Made by a program: the position numbers and the translations under genes | IMG/VR virus record: IMGVR_UViG_3300030331_003561 | Span: 1-52,813 of that record | Strand: one strand, 5' to 3' | From: a virus | Length of the DNA: 52,813 nt | In this document: piece after piece, positions 1 to 9,500 of the stretch | Position numbering within the stretch: the stretch's first letter is position 1 | How the letters are laid out: each line of letters begins with the position of its first letter | The notes under the pieces: generated by a model | Seen by the model: only the letters and a program-made list of their open reading frames with translations | Told to the model about the DNA's origin: nothing | The model's database searches: none

Positions 1-140
1 TTTTCAATTGCAAAACCCCCTTTTAAGCACCCAAGTAAAAATTCATTAGGGTTATTTATTTTGTTTAGGTCACAAAACATTTCTATTTCTTTTAATAAAT
101 CTTTGGGGATACTAGAAATTGGTGAGTTTTTCTTTTCCAT
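1..140 (-). CDS. Hypothetical protein, N-terminal part only (runs off the window)
   Basis: An ATG at 138-140 opens a frame that stays open for 46 codons to the window edge. The visible protein starts MEKKNSPISSIPKDLLKEIE and continues with a segment containing NNPNEFLLGCLKGGFAIE. It overlaps the last 29 bases of the SbcD-like gene in the +1 frame, the compact arrangement seen elsewhere in this window. No catalytic motif is visible and I do not recognise the family. In T4-like phages a gp46/SbcC ATPase would be an expected partner of the neighbouring gp47-like nuclease, but there is no P-loop in the visible part and nothing supports that identity. The frame is short, so the coding call rests on the well-placed start, the open frame and the context. 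Confidence 0.55.
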   Translation of the reverse strand, partial: MEKKNSPISSIPKDLLKEIEMFCDLNKINNPNEFLLGCLKGGFAIE

Positions 141-894
141 TCTCAATGTCAGTTATATCTTTTATTTTAAAATTTAAATAGGGTGAGGAGTTATTTACTT
201 CAATAAATTTATATTCATCTTCTTTAACGTCATAAATTCCATATCCGTGTTTACGTACGTTTTCCCCGAAATTTTGTTGGATTAAAGACCCAACCATATA
301 TGCTTTTTTACCATTAGGGATATCCAACACTTGGTGTTTGTGTATATCACCCGCTAGTACTAAGTCACAACCTCTAAATTCGTTAGTGTTATAACCATCA
401 TCAAAAGCAAATCCCATATCAGTTACTAATCCTTGTATGGGTCCATGAAATAAACCTATATTTACTTTATCTGGGTCTGGATTAAAATCAGGTCTTTTGT
501 TGTGGTCCATAAGGGAGTATATAATCCAATTTACATTCTCATCTTCTTCTACCCCTGGTGACTTAAAATACATAATATCTGGATTATCCATAGTGTTAAT
601 GATAGGTGAAATCGCATCTACCCTATCTAAATTATTTTCAAGAAAATCGTGATTACCTATTAATATTATCGTGGGGCATATCACACTACACTGAGAAAGG
701 ACCCAAGTGACCATATTAATTAACTCTGGAGTCATTTGATTTTTAGAATGTACCAGGTCACCTGTAAAAACTATTCTGTCGGGTTTTAACTCTGCCCACT
801 CTTTAAAACACCTAAATAATATCTCTTGATACTGTTGGTGGTCTTTATATAGTTTTATATGTAAATCAGAAAAATGTATTATTTTTTCAATCAT
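112..894 (-). CDS. SbcD/gp47-like DNA repair exonuclease subunit (calcineurin-type phosphoesterase)
   Basis: This 260-aa protein has the metallophosphoesterase signature of the Mre11/SbcD/T4 gp47 nucleases: D10-x-H12 near the N-terminus, GDLVH with D46, GNHD at 80-83, and GDIHKHQ near residue 183, which together supply the two-metal site. In T4, gp47 pairs with the ATPase gp46 to process double-strand breaks during recombination-dependent replication. This copy is shorter than T4 gp47 (339 aa) and E. coli SbcD (400 aa), ending soon after the catalytic core, so the C-terminal capping and partner-binding part looks reduced. No gp46 homologue is visible. Its ATG overlaps the stop of the preceding nuclease gene by 4 bases (ATGA), implying translational coupling. 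The superfamily call is firm; the gp47 role is inferred from fold and context. Confidence 0.85.
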   Translation of the reverse strand: MIEKIIHFSDLHIKLYKDHQQYQEILFRCFKEWAELKPDRIVFTGDLVHSKNQMTPELINMVTWVLSQCSVICPTIILIGNHDFLENNLDRVDAISPIINTMDNPDIMYFKSPGVEEDENVNWIIYSLMDHNKRPDFNPDPDKVNIGLFHGPIQGLVTDMGFAFDDGYNTNEFRGCDLVLAGDIHKHQVLDIPNGKKAYMVGSLIQQNFGENVRKHGYGIYDVKEDEYKFIEVNNSSPYLNFKIKDITDIENGKEKLTNF

Positions 895-1667
895 AATTTT
901 TTATTAAATTCTTCTATTAATGATACAACTTCTTCTCTATAATCTCTACACTTTATAGGTTCGTATTTTTCATTATTTTCGTTAAACCACACTATATAGG
1001 AGTCTCCTAGTTTCAAATTAGTATTTTTTTCTATCAAGTACTTGTATAAAGATAATTGTAATGAATATGTATTAAATTCACAAACATCTAAATGTGATAT
1101 CGGGTCTTTAAATTGTTGCCATCGGTTATTTCTTTTAATCTCTTTATTAGTTTTCCAATCCCAAATCTGTAATTCATCCGCTTTATTATTCCAAAATAAC
1201 TGGTCAACCATTCCACATATTTTAAATCCTTCGTCTCCAACAATAACCTCTGACTTAATAGGTATAAGTTTTCCGTAAGAATCGTCATAAAACTTATGGA
1301 ACATATCTCTAATTTTATCAAAATCTTTTTTAACATCTTCTTCCCCTTCTCCTAATAATTTTTTAATTCTTGTATTATCGTAAGGGAATATTTTGTTGTT
1401 TAGGTAGTTCTCCGCATATTCATGAAATAAAGTACCTTTTTCACAGGAATAATCAGCTTTGTATTTCCATTCAGCTAGAATTTCATCTTTACCTATACCT
1501 CTTTCTTTTGCTTTTTTTTCTGACCAATAATCACTGTCAAATTTTTGTTTAAACATTCCTATGACTCTTGTCACAGAATTCATTTCCTCACCATCTATAT
1601 AATATTTGTGTGGTTCGTCAAAATATTTTATATTGTTAAACACACTTAATTCTACACTTATATCCAT
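891..1667 (-). CDS. PD-(D/E)XK superfamily nuclease (RecB/Cas4-like exonuclease fold)
   Basis: This 258-aa protein shows the ordered motifs of the RecB/AddB/Cas4-type nuclease domain: GTLFHEYAE with H82, SEV with E140, ICGMVDQLF with D155, IWDWKTNK with D170 and K172, and the downstream QLSLY motif (Q204, Y208). H82, D155, D170 and K172 match the expected metal-binding and catalytic residues. There is no helicase domain and no iron-sulfur cysteine cluster, so it is a stand-alone nuclease. Such proteins in phages usually act in end resection, host DNA breakdown or recombination; the substrate cannot be told from sequence. It lies between primase and the SbcD-like nuclease, with 1 base between its ATG and the primase stop and a 4-base overlap at its own end, so it probably belongs to the same transcript. 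Confidence 0.85.
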   Translation of the reverse strand: MDISVELSVFNNIKYFDEPHKYYIDGEEMNSVTRVIGMFKQKFDSDYWSEKKAKERGIGKDEILAEWKYKADYSCEKGTLFHEYAENYLNNKIFPYDNTRIKKLLGEGEEDVKKDFDKIRDMFHKFYDDSYGKLIPIKSEVIVGDEGFKICGMVDQLFWNNKADELQIWDWKTNKEIKRNNRWQQFKDPISHLDVCEFNTYSLQLSLYKYLIEKNTNLKLGDSYIVWFNENNEKYEPIKCRDYREEVVSLIEEFNKKL

Positions 1668-1668
1668 A

Positions 1669-2592
1669 TCATTTATGTAATTCTAATATATTTTCTTTTT
1701 TTATTTCCCCTTTTAAATCGGCAATATCTTTACCATAAGGTAATTTAACAACTTTAATCCTACCACGTAATTTACCACCATTTATTTTTTCATACAATCT
1801 AACAGAATCTTCCCACGCGTCACCATCTAAACAAATTATGATATCTTTTTTACATTCTTCGTATAACCGTTGCCATAAATTATCACTAATGACTTTACCT
1901 AACAAAGGTATACTATTAGGTAAAAAAAACATATCAAACACACCCTCTACTAAATAAACATCTTCATTCCAATCTAGGTGAGGTTCATTAAATATTATTT
2001 CACTTTTTTGTTGTTCGGGATTTTTATATTTTAATTTAGTATTAACATAACTTCTAGCTATAAAAAATTGTAAATCTCCATTTACATTATAAGATGGTAC
2101 TATTAGACGAAATTTATATTCACCTTCAGTGGTAAATCCTATTTCATATTTCTCTACGATATCTCTATTTATATTTCTTTTTTTAAGATAACTCCACGCT
2201 TGTCTCGCATTTAAATCGTATTCAGAACAATCTATTAGTTTAGTGTACCCATAAGGTAGTTTAATATCTTTATTATATTTTTTATTAGTATATTCAAATT
2301 CGTCTGGATTAACTAACTGAAAATTTTTGAATTGTGTTGGGTTTCCCCATTTTTTGACTAACTTACCCACTCTACCTTTAGTGTAGTGAGTTTCTGAACA
2401 TGCCCAACATTTGTAGACACCCATTTTATAATTTACCTCTAAATTACCTTTTCCGTCCCCACAATCTAAACCTTTAAGGTCATAGGAACATACAGGACAA
2501 TCAAAAGCAATTTGGCCTTTTCCTGGATGATGTCTATAAGAATCACCTAGAATATCCTCTAAAATTTCAATAATAAGATTGTGGTCTTCCAT
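1669..2592 (-). CDS. DNA primase, DnaG/T4 gp61 type (zinc finger + TOPRIM)
   Basis: This 307-aa protein is a primase that would make RNA primers for lagging-strand synthesis with the gp41-type helicase encoded elsewhere in the window. The N-terminus carries a zinc-binding module with C32-P-V-C35 and C62-W-A-C65. A TOPRIM domain follows, with the VEG glutamate near residue 210 and the acidic DGD motif near residue 254 (LDGDAWED). Its length is close to T4 gp61 (342 aa) and much shorter than bacterial DnaG (about 580 aa), so it lacks the DnaG helicase-binding C-terminal domain. A TTGACA/TATACT promoter-like sequence lies immediately upstream, and the gene starts a run of DNA-metabolism genes (primase, nuclease, SbcD-like) that reads to the window edge. 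Confidence 0.88.
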   Translation of the reverse strand: MEDHNLIIEILEDILGDSYRHHPGKGQIAFDCPVCSYDLKGLDCGDGKGNLEVNYKMGVYKCWACSETHYTKGRVGKLVKKWGNPTQFKNFQLVNPDEFEYTNKKYNKDIKLPYGYTKLIDCSEYDLNARQAWSYLKKRNINRDIVEKYEIGFTTEGEYKFRLIVPSYNVNGDLQFFIARSYVNTKLKYKNPEQQKSEIIFNEPHLDWNEDVYLVEGVFDMFFLPNSIPLLGKVISDNLWQRLYEECKKDIIICLDGDAWEDSVRLYEKINGGKLRGRIKVVKLPYGKDIADLKGEIKKENILELHK

Positions 2593-2598
2593 CCCCTA

Positions 2599-2628
2599 AG
2601 TATAAGAAGTTAATGGGGAAATGTCAAT
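2599..2628 (-). promoter_or_regulatory. Sigma70-like promoter candidate upstream of the primase gene
   Basis: Read on the minus strand, TTGACA (2628-2623) and TATACT (2604-2599) are separated by exactly 17 bases. The spacer contains CCCCATTAACTTC. Transcription would start almost at the primase ATG, giving a very short leader. It lies in the 35-base gap between the resolvase and primase genes, and the -35 overlaps the resolvase stop codon. Bacteroidota primary sigma factors prefer a different motif (TTTG/TAnnTTTG), so this may be a phage early-type promoter or a coincidence. Confidence 0.4.
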
Positions 2629-3221
2629 TACCAAATAGATTCTTGTTTCATCAAACCCCTAACACATGTATAAGCGTCAGACATATCGTAACATTCTTTT
2701 TTTAATTTACCTGTCCTACCTAACGGCCAAACAATGTGAGGTTCTAATATTTTTACTTGTTCCCATACTAAATGTTTTTTATCACATCCTTTGGGTTCTC
2801 CTCCAAATAAAACTTTTTTTCCTTTATCATTATAATTGTATAAAGACTCATGTGCAAATTTTCTAGAATTATATGTTGAGATGAATTGTGGCACTACACC
2901 TAATGTATCGTATACAGTTTTAACTATCATAGAGTTATATCTCAATAAGCTACCAACTGTATAAATATTATTAGAAGTTAGTAAGGGTTCTTCAATTATT
3001 ACTTTAACAATTCCCAAATCTTTAACTCCTTTTAGTTTTTCTTCAAAAGCACTAGCTTTTTTAAGATGTTCTTCTGTTTTGTCTTCAGGTCTAGGAGTAA
3101 CTCTAGGTGAAAAATGTGTTAACTCTAATAACTTTTTAGATTTAATTCCAAATAAAGCCCAACCTATAGTTTTAGTTGATATGTCTAATCCCAATACTTT
3201 GGGTTCATTTTTTAATTCCAT
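2628..3221 (-). CDS. RuvC-like Holliday junction resolvase (RNase H fold)
   Basis: This 197-aa protein has the RuvC-type arrangement of acidic residues. GLDISTKTIGWALF at the N-terminus holds D13 on the first beta strand. VIIEEP holds E77/E78. A C-terminal DMSDAY holds D179 and D182. These are the metal-binding residues of RuvC-family nucleases, which cut Holliday junctions symmetrically. T4 itself uses the unrelated endonuclease VII (gp49), so here a RuvC-fold enzyme may provide the branch-cleaving activity needed before packaging. The gene is coupled to the preceding fibre gene by a TAATG stop-start overlap at 3221, although the two products are functionally unrelated. RuvC-like proteins in phages can also be general branched-DNA nucleases, so the exact substrate is inferred. 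Confidence 0.8.
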   Translation of the reverse strand: MELKNEPKVLGLDISTKTIGWALFGIKSKKLLELTHFSPRVTPRPEDKTEEHLKKASAFEEKLKGVKDLGIVKVIIEEPLLTSNNIYTVGSLLRYNSMIVKTVYDTLGVVPQFISTYNSRKFAHESLYNYNDKGKKVLFGGEPKGCDKKHLVWEQVKILEPHIVWPLGRTGKLKKECYDMSDAYTCVRGLMKQESIW

Positions 3222-4318
3222 TAAAATTTAAATTTAAGATTAAAATACGTTGGGGAACTTCTATATTTCTCTACTGGTCTATCAGGTTTAGCTATTGCCA
3301 ACATATTTCCACTAGAATCATACAACCCGACTTCACTAATGTAAACAGGTTTATTAACACTATCTAAATTATATTCACCAGCAGCATTAACCGTTGGATT
3401 TAAATCTGCTGCTGTTGGGTTTTTAGTAAAATAAAATTCGTCACTTTCTGCTCTACACATAACATTTAAACACCATTGTTTTTCAAAACTATAAAAAGTC
3501 ACTGAAGAATCACTGGCAAAACTTACTTGGGTTAGAGCACTGTATGTGTAAGCACTACCTGCCGTTGAAGCAGACCAATTTATACTTTGTGTTACTCCAG
3601 TATTTGTTAACACTATAAAACCTTTATCTAAGTAACATATCCCTATAGGTTCGTCTAATCCTGTAGTTGCTCCAGAAGATGATTGTGCAGCTACTTTAGT
3701 ATTAGAAAAACTAAAATCAGTTGTACCATCAGGATAACCAGCAGGTGGATTAGAAGTCGTAAATCCATTAGACCAACTACCTCCATTAACTGGGGCACCG
3801 AACTGGTCCGAGAATAAGAAAGATACGTTAGTACTAGGTGTTTCAACATCAGGTACAGTACCTAAATTCAAAGCTGAAGTATGTCCAAAATATTCAGCTT
3901 CTACGCTAGGGTCACTAGAAGCATTATAAGATGAATAATATGAACTATAACAATCAAAAGTTCCACCCGTAACGTGTGGTAAAGTTAATTTGATAGTTCT
4001 ACCATCTATTAGTTCACCATATGAATTTTTAGGTATCTCTATTACTACAACATCACTATCATTTTCTAAATCTTGTAATGCGTTACTACTCCACTCTATA
4101 TCCCAAGAATTTACAATAAAATTAGCTGCTGGTAAATTAAATGAGGAATATAGATTTGAATATGGTCTTCCGTTATTTGGGTTACGTTGAGCAACAGTAA
4201 ATAATAAATTACTGTTGGTAACTTCGTTATACCCGTTAAATGCGGGATTTAATGTACCAAAGGGTACTATTTCACTTTCTACTGTCTTATCTGGTCCTAA
4301 AATTGGTTTGAAATCCAT
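3221..4318 (-). CDS. Fibre-like virion protein with shared C-terminal EVGLYD module
   Basis: This 365-aa protein is rich in Ser, Thr, Asn, Gly and Tyr, as in beta-rich fibre proteins, and contains no enzyme motif. Its C-terminal 50 residues include VYISEVGLYDSSGNMLAIAK followed by a short tail ending FNLKFKF. The same pattern (ITEIGLYD...MAIAK...QIKIDF) ends the 818-aa protein at 9632-12088, so the two share a C-terminal domain. Related IT-E-[IV]-G-[IL]-[FY]-D segments are known from phage tail-fibre and collar proteins. It lies at the end of the fibre gene run and is followed with a 1-base overlap by the resolvase gene. The likely role is a distal tail-fibre or fibre-tip component; this is inferred from composition, the shared module and location. 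Confidence 0.6.
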   Translation of the reverse strand: MDFKPILGPDKTVESEIVPFGTLNPAFNGYNEVTNSNLLFTVAQRNPNNGRPYSNLYSSFNLPAANFIVNSWDIEWSSNALQDLENDSDVVVIEIPKNSYGELIDGRTIKLTLPHVTGGTFDCYSSYYSSYNASSDPSVEAEYFGHTSALNLGTVPDVETPSTNVSFLFSDQFGAPVNGGSWSNGFTTSNPPAGYPDGTTDFSFSNTKVAAQSSSGATTGLDEPIGICYLDKGFIVLTNTGVTQSINWSASTAGSAYTYSALTQVSFASDSSVTFYSFEKQWCLNVMCRAESDEFYFTKNPTAADLNPTVNAAGEYNLDSVNKPVYISEVGLYDSSGNMLAIAKPDRPVEKYRSSPTYFNLKFKF

Positions 4319-4336
4319 TTTGTTTTATTTTTATGT

Positions 4337-4804
4337 TTAATATCCTGTGCTACCTCCACCCATTAAAGTACTAGGAGCTTGTCTTGTGGTACTAGAACTT
4401 TGTAAAGGAGTTAAAGAATTTTTAGTTTTATTATATGTTAGAAATTGTAAATCTGGATAATCAAACTTTGAAAAAGCTCTAGCGTCTGTTATTCCATTCT
4501 GAGTAGTTTCATAATTAATAGCCTTAGGACTATATGTTACCCAAGTTACTCCGCCACCACTAGGTAACTCATCTAAAGGTTTGTTAATTACAGAAATATA
4601 ATAAGTCTTAACTAAGTTACTCGCACTTTTTTCACCCGCTGTGTGGTTATTTTGAGGAGCCGATTTAGCTTCAATACTATTAGAGTTATCAGTATAGGAT
4701 GTGCCTGCACCGTATTTGGGTGGTGTCACTCCACCGAAAGTGTTACCAAATTTAGATTTAAAATCGTTAACTAAATCTATTTTATCAATATTTTGAATTG
4801 CCAT
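4337..4804 (-). CDS. Small structural protein of unknown function in the fibre cluster
   Basis: I do not recognise this 155-aa protein. It has no transmembrane segment, no cysteine cluster and no catalytic motif. The first 75 residues are polar and Asn/Ser/Lys-rich; the middle has a short hydrophobic stretch around YYISVINKPLDEL and VTWVTYSP; the C-terminus is low-complexity Ser/Thr/Gly. Its ATG overlaps the stop of the 557-aa fibre gene by one base (TAATG), so it is probably translated by coupling and made in proportion to it. That arrangement would suit a small accessory or chaperone for the fibre upstream, but there is no direct evidence for that. Confidence 0.55.
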   Translation of the reverse strand: MAIQNIDKIDLVNDFKSKFGNTFGGVTPPKYGAGTSYTDNSNSIEAKSAPQNNHTAGEKSASNLVKTYYISVINKPLDELPSGGGVTWVTYSPKAINYETTQNGITDARAFSKFDYPDLQFLTYNKTKNSLTPLQSSSTTRQAPSTLMGGGSTGY

Positions 4805-6477
4805 TATGTTGCTATGTTTTTAATAAATGTTTCTACTCCAGTACTGGACGTTTTATTATCTAATGGATTAGTAGTAAATCCAGCTGAACCATCACCGTAA
4901 AATTTATTAGTAGGTTTATCTGAATCCCAAACCAATATTTGTGCTTTATTTTGTCCTGTAGCTGTAACGTATGTATAATTTTCAAATAGTGAACTTAAGT
5001 TTAAATTTAAATTCAATGTAATATTAGCAGATTTAACGTCTGTTCTAGAAGCATGACATACTTGAAAAGTTAATGGTAAATTGTAATTAGCACTTAAACC
5101 GCTTCCAGTTTTACTTACAACATTACTAGTTAATGGGTCTACAGTAAGAGCTTCAAAGAAATTAATTATCTCTTGTATTAACCAAGCTAAACCAGTCTGT
5201 GGTTCTCTTAATTCACCCGCTGGTCTTACTGGCGTAAATGTTTTATCAAAAGTTCTTCCATCATCTCTAATTGTAGCTAATGCAGTTCCACTCATAAACT
5301 GAGACCAAGTGGATAATGGTGCTGTACCTTGTGTCAAGTTACTACCCACAGCATTACCTGTTTCAGAAACGAAATTAGTGGTATCATTACTATTTATTTG
5401 AGTTGTTGATAATGTCATGTACCCATTGGTTTTAGGATTGTTAATAAACTCCGCTCTAGCCATAGGTATCAATGATTCTAATTTGGAACCTTTACCCTCT
5501 TTGAGTTGGGAGGAAAAACTAGAATTTTGAATGTCTATCTGATTATACATTCCACCAACTTCATTATAAAAACCGTACTCTTGGTAATAAGGTACATTTT
5601 CAATTAATGAACCTACCATGTATCCGAAATCCACCACTGGCCACAAACTTATTGTTCCTTTACCAGCTCCAGGATAAGTTCTTCCAGTATCGTCAACATA
5701 TGTATTATTAGCAAAAGTAAATGGAGAGACTACTTTATTAGCTTTTCTTTTTAAACCTCTAGTGACTCCTTCGTCGGTAACTTCTTTATTTTCTGAAGTA
5801 ACATAAGCACCCCCAAAAATATGTGGGAAAATTCTTGCTGTATCACCAACTAGTTTTATTTGAGTAGGTGCACCATTATAAGAGTTTTTTTCTTTTACAA
5901 ATAAATTATCAAATATTTTAATACCTACTGTTTTACCTTGTGCTTCTAGTTTTTCAAAAAATCCTGGAATATTTAAAGAAACTGCTTTTCCATTATTATC
6001 AGTTATACTATTAAAATAGTCTGTAAATGTGGTTTGTACCAAGTCCGTCCAATTGTGGTGACGTATGTTATCGAAAGCTGAAACTCTAAACAGAGTTAAT
6101 ATATCGTGCAAGTAAATATTAGATGTTAGATTAGTTGTCCAATCTTCGTCTCCACTTCCTGGATTTGTATAACCTATATACATCTGTGCACTATCTTTTT
6201 GTGATTTTAATACTTGTCCACCACCTTCTACCCAGGTAATTTTATCCCTTAACTCATACCCATCATTAACACCAAAAATACAATTTAAGTGACTACCAGT
6301 CACATCAGGTACAAAACCTGATGGTAAATTTTGTCCATTTCTATAATCTTTATCTACATCACTTAAAGCAAACTGTGTAATTTGGTCTGCCAAACTTCCT
6401 TGTAGGAGGAATTTTCTCCCTCTTGCGGTCATGTGGAGGTCAATGTATGTAGTAGTTGCACTTGTTATATATCCCAT
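4804..6477 (-). CDS. Fibre-like structural protein with the shared N-terminal adaptor domain
   Basis: This 557-aa protein begins with a domain of about 60 residues (DLHMTARGRKFLLQ, then ITQFALSDVDKDYR) that recurs at the N-termini of the 1028-aa and 818-aa proteins next to it. The shared pattern is a Thr-x-x-Gly-Arg/Lys-Lys stretch, then ITQF or VTQF, a short Asp-rich turn and a Tyr. The remainder is unlike its neighbours and rich in Asn, Thr, Gly and Ser. A common N-terminus on divergent bodies is what is expected when several fibres plug into the same kind of baseplate or fibre socket. The start is preceded by an A/T-rich leader with no Shine-Dalgarno. It is coupled to the 155-aa gene downstream. 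The fibre role is inferred. Confidence 0.65.
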   Translation of the reverse strand: MGYITSATTTYIDLHMTARGRKFLLQGSLADQITQFALSDVDKDYRNGQNLPSGFVPDVTGSHLNCIFGVNDGYELRDKITWVEGGGQVLKSQKDSAQMYIGYTNPGSGDEDWTTNLTSNIYLHDILTLFRVSAFDNIRHHNWTDLVQTTFTDYFNSITDNNGKAVSLNIPGFFEKLEAQGKTVGIKIFDNLFVKEKNSYNGAPTQIKLVGDTARIFPHIFGGAYVTSENKEVTDEGVTRGLKRKANKVVSPFTFANNTYVDDTGRTYPGAGKGTISLWPVVDFGYMVGSLIENVPYYQEYGFYNEVGGMYNQIDIQNSSFSSQLKEGKGSKLESLIPMARAEFINNPKTNGYMTLSTTQINSNDTTNFVSETGNAVGSNLTQGTAPLSTWSQFMSGTALATIRDDGRTFDKTFTPVRPAGELREPQTGLAWLIQEIINFFEALTVDPLTSNVVSKTGSGLSANYNLPLTFQVCHASRTDVKSANITLNLNLNLSSLFENYTYVTATGQNKAQILVWDSDKPTNKFYGDGSAGFTTNPLDNKTSSTGVETFIKNIAT

Positions 6478-6534
6478 TTTTAGTTTGTTGTTATTATATA
6501 ATTATCTTAATTTTTATTTCTTGAATGTAAACCA

Positions 6535-9500
6535 TTAAGACTTTATATTTATGCGGTATCCCGCCTCTGTTCCTGTTATTCCGAATCTTTTAGTTTTCTT
6601 CAATACCTTACCTAAATATTTGTAAGCCATGGTCACACAAAACTCGTAACTAGTTTCTCCTCTATATTCACTTTTATAATTTAAAGCGTTTTTACTATTT
6701 TCGTCCCAATAACCTTTTAAGAATGATATGTTAACACCTTTGTAAGACCTTTTATTCTCCTTAATTAAGGAATAAGAAGGACTTTTACACGCTTGTGTCA
6801 TTTTAGGGTTTCTTTGAGTTATAACGTACCCTGGTGTTAGTACCCAATAAAATTCCACACCATCACCCTCTTCTAATATTTTACTGCCGTACTGAGAGGT
6901 ACTAGTAAATTTAACGTCCCAATTAACTTTACCATCATCTTCTAAGAATTGATTTAATGTAATATTAAAATCTATACTATATTTAGATGAATATTCACCA
7001 GAAATTGATTTTGTATTTAATGGTGGTTCGGTAGTTTTAACATTCCTATCAAACTGTGTACTTCTTCTACTTAGTGGTGGGGATGGTCTAGGAACTACCT
7101 CACCTGGACTACTAAAGTCAGGTAATCTTTCTGGTCGTACAATAGAACCGTTTGCATTTATACTACCACCAGGTCTTGAAGTAGGTTCTCTTTCAGGTAA
7201 AGGTCCACATATACCGTATATTGGGTCATCAGGTTCTGGTGGGTCACCTTCACAACATTTGGGGTCATACGTACCATCTGGACATAAACAACCCTCATCA
7301 TCATCGTCTATTACAATAATAGGGCCTTGTTTATTTATAAAAACCGCAGGTAAACATTGACATTCTGTACACGCTGTAGTTGTTACAGTTATAAAATAAC
7401 TAGAACCTGTCACAAAACTATCTAAGTCGGATTGGAAGGTCCCTCCACTAAATATGTCAGCTACGTTACAAGGTAATGATGAACAACCTACGGTTGGATT
7501 AAATTGCCATCCCCAGTTCCTCAATCCTTTAACTGGACCACCTAGTGGACTAATTGCATCTAGAGGTCCAAATTGAGAAGAATCAAATGGTTCCCAATCC
7601 AAATTACTATTGTAGTTCATTTGACTAACCCCGTTGGGGTTATATGTTATAGGAGTTAATCCACTATAAGCGTTGGTAATAGTACAAGCGGATAATGTTC
7701 CACCCCTAGCTACAACTGTAGGGTTGTCTTGAAATTCATTTAGTGGTACAACATCACCATATAAAGCACCATATAAGTGAAGTGGGAAAACCATTCTAGC
7801 ACTATTGGTATCCTCAACTGGGTCATCTAAAGGAACTACTGGATACACAAATCCTTGAAAATTTTCATATAACCCATGAGTCTTTAAGAAAAGGTCTTGT
7901 GAGTATTTCCAATCTAGAGTTGGTTGTTGTTGTCTTGCTTGAATTTGACTACCTGGAAGGTATATACCCCAGTTATCAGTTAGGGTTGGTGGTTCACCTA
8001 TATCAAGCCTACCATGATATCCTGTATAGTCCAATACCTGCCAATTTGGGGATGCTTCCCCATCAGGGTCCCCTAATGTAGCTGAAACAAAATTTCCAGG
8101 GATACCATCCGTACCATTATAAAAATTTTTTCTACCTAATGGTAATACCCCCGCACTTCTTGGGTTTACTCCTCCAGCGGGGTCTTGGTCTTGTCCTCCT
8201 GCAGTTTCGTCGAATACATCCACTACCAACACATTACGGTCCATACCTCTATATTTAACACAGTCCGCTACACTTTCCCGTAACATTAAATCCATAGTTC
8301 CTCCACTAACACCCGTTCTACTAACCGAGGTGTAAGTGGTTTGTTTATTAATAAATTTATAAATAAAACCGTTGGTTATAGTATTATCAAATGGATTACA
8401 TTCTTGACACGCAAATAAACCTGGTCCCCTATAATCCAAATCAGGATAATTAGAAGGACAACAATTATCTTCACAAGCATTTAGTACTAGATTTCCAAAT
8501 AAAGTAAAACTAGTACCTTCCTGAGGCATACCAGTAGGTGTGGTAATAATAAAATCGTTGGGTGTATATGCACTAAAAATAGTACCTGTAAAAGCAGTTG
8601 TAGCAAATACAAAATTTACCCCATCTGTTGTTGTAAAAGGAATAGATTCAACAGTTCCTCCATCAGTTTCGTTATAATCATAGTGAGGAGACTTTGGGTT
8701 TACTAGTGTACATCCAGTAGTCCAGAATTCGGCTCTCCCACCAGTACCTGTGGAAATTGCGTTTGGTGGTAAAACATTAAATCCGGTCCAATCACCTGGA
8801 AGAGGAAGTCCACTAACACTGCCATCAGAGTTTTGTAAATATAATCCAGTAACTGGGTCAGGATAAACTGGAACTGTTGTTGGGATGTCAGTACTGGTAT
8901 CTATTGTAGTGGGCCCTGAAACATCTCCTAAAAAGGTAGAACTATTACCGGCACAAGGTGCTCCAACATAACCGTTACCACACGGTGTCCAATCCCAAGT
9001 ATCTAACTTACCATTCCATGGGTACCAACTAGTATTTACCCATCTTTCACCAAAGACAGCTATATGAAATAATTTACCAATGTAATTAGGTGTGGTGGCA
9101 GTTAAAGTATTGAACCAAGAGTTTAAACCTATTTTAGCGGCAGTTGCATTAGCTATAGATACTGATGTAACGTCATAAAAAGCATAAATATTGGTACACG
9201 CTCTAATTCCTTGAGTTTGTCCTGTATCACTATAACAATTCTCAATTATTCGTCCCCTATCTCCTCTAACATCAGGCATGTCATACCAACAATCTCCAGA
9301 AAGAGGTGCACAATTAGTTCCATAACATGACCTACAAGGATTATTATTACTTAAATTATCAAACCAAACTGGACCTCCACTATTATTACTTAAGGACTGC
9401 GTTGTACCATAAGGTAATAAACTACCGTCTGGTATAGGAGATATCCCATCTACCCACACATTACTTGTTCTTCGGTAATCATAATCTCTATCATCTAAAG

